DNA from: Verrucomicrobiota bacterium
Lineage (GTDB): Bacteria; Verrucomicrobiota; Verrucomicrobiia; Chthoniobacterales; UBA10450
DNA length: 6,946 nucleotides
Direction: 5' to 3'
Assembly (NCBI GenBank): GCA_003218525.1
Contig: QHNU01000202.1
Span: forward strand, 1 to 6,946
The notes beneath the pieces were generated by a model. It searched no databases. It was not told the origin of the DNA and worked only from the letters and a program-made list of their open reading frames with translations. How positions within the stretch are numbered: position 1 is the stretch's first letter; every line of letters begins with the position of its first letter. A program made the position numbers and the translations under genes. Positions 6,741 to 6,946 of this stretch are shown piece by piece.

Positions 6741-6946
6741 ATGGCAAACATCGAGACGTTAAATCCGCCTAACGAGATGCCCGACATCGTCGGCGAGAAA
6801 CCGGCGAATCCATTTCTTGCGTCTTTCAAACCGCACGTGCCGGCTTCCGCGCGCATCCGCGAGCTGACACCGATCCCATTCATCGTCGGCACATTGCTCG
6901 GAATTGTTTTTGGGCGCGTCCTCGCTTTATCTCTTGCTCAAAGTCG
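6741..6946 (+). CDS. Second OPT family transporter, N-terminal fragment with apparent +1 frameshift
   Basis: Starts at ATG 6741, 37 bp after the stop of the first OPT gene, and runs off the window. The protein begins MANIETLNPPNEMPDIVGEK, continues through a Pro-rich cytoplasmic N-terminus containing PHVPASARI, and reaches RELTPIPFIVGTLLGIVFG, the start of OPT helix 1. In the annotated frame it then reads RVLALSLAQS, which does not fit the family. The +1 frame from 6916 reads ASSLYLLLKV, which aligns with TAANVYFGLKA of the upstream paralogue. One extra base in the T5 (6907-6911) or G3 (6912-6914) run would explain this. Whether it is a sequencing or assembly error at the end of the sequence, or a real disruption, cannot be told here. 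The longer N-terminus (about 35 residues before RELT) sets it apart from the first copy. No strong Shine-Dalgarno sequence is seen. Confidence 0.8.
   Translation, partial: MANIETLNPPNEMPDIVGEKPANPFLASFKPHVPASARIRELTPIPFIVGTLLGIVFGRVLALSLAQS

Overview
All recognisable genes in this 6.9 kb window lie on the + strand. It appears to be a chromosomal fragment from a Verrucomicrobiota or related PVC-group bacterium. The support is moderate: a ThrRS of the MNCPHHH / MNDAHIYC sequence type, a TIGR03067 protein (a family described mainly from Planctomycetes and Verrucomicrobia), tandem bacterial OPT transporters, start codons with weak or absent Shine-Dalgarno sequences, and a GC content above one half over most of the window. 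Acidobacteria or another soil phylum cannot be excluded from sequence alone. No mobile element, CRISPR array, tRNA or rRNA was seen.

Layout: (1) positions 1-1013 hold the 3' two thirds of thrS (threonyl-tRNA synthetase), whose N-terminal domains lie outside the window. (2) Only 15 bp downstream is a complete recQ helicase gene (1029-2843), probably co-transcribed with thrS. (3) A 282 bp gap (2844-3125) follows, with two adjacent hairpins after the recQ stop and then a good sigma70-like promoter. (4) A 134-codon TIGR03067 gene starts at GTG 3126. (5) A four-helix membrane protein of the DUF4239 / bestrophin-like family (3657-4454) is AT-richer than its surroundings in the blocks sampled and is followed by a probable terminator. 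(6) At 4557-4717 there is what looks like a small open reading frame broken by one missing base. (7) A full-length OPT-family (oligopeptide/metal-chelate type) transporter occupies 4724-6703. (8) The start of a second, paralogous OPT gene at 6741 runs off the window and carries an apparent +1 frameshift.

Functionally there are three blocks. The first is a housekeeping pair for translation and DNA repair (thrS-recQ). The second is two small genes of unknown role (TIGR03067, DUF4239). The third is a tandem oligopeptide-transporter locus, likely used for peptide or chelate uptake.

I did not find a convincing new defence or mobile system. The items most worth checking are the broken small ORF in front of the OPT locus, its NPPxEMPD motif shared with the N-terminus of the second OPT, the frameshift in that second OPT, and the double hairpin behind recQ.
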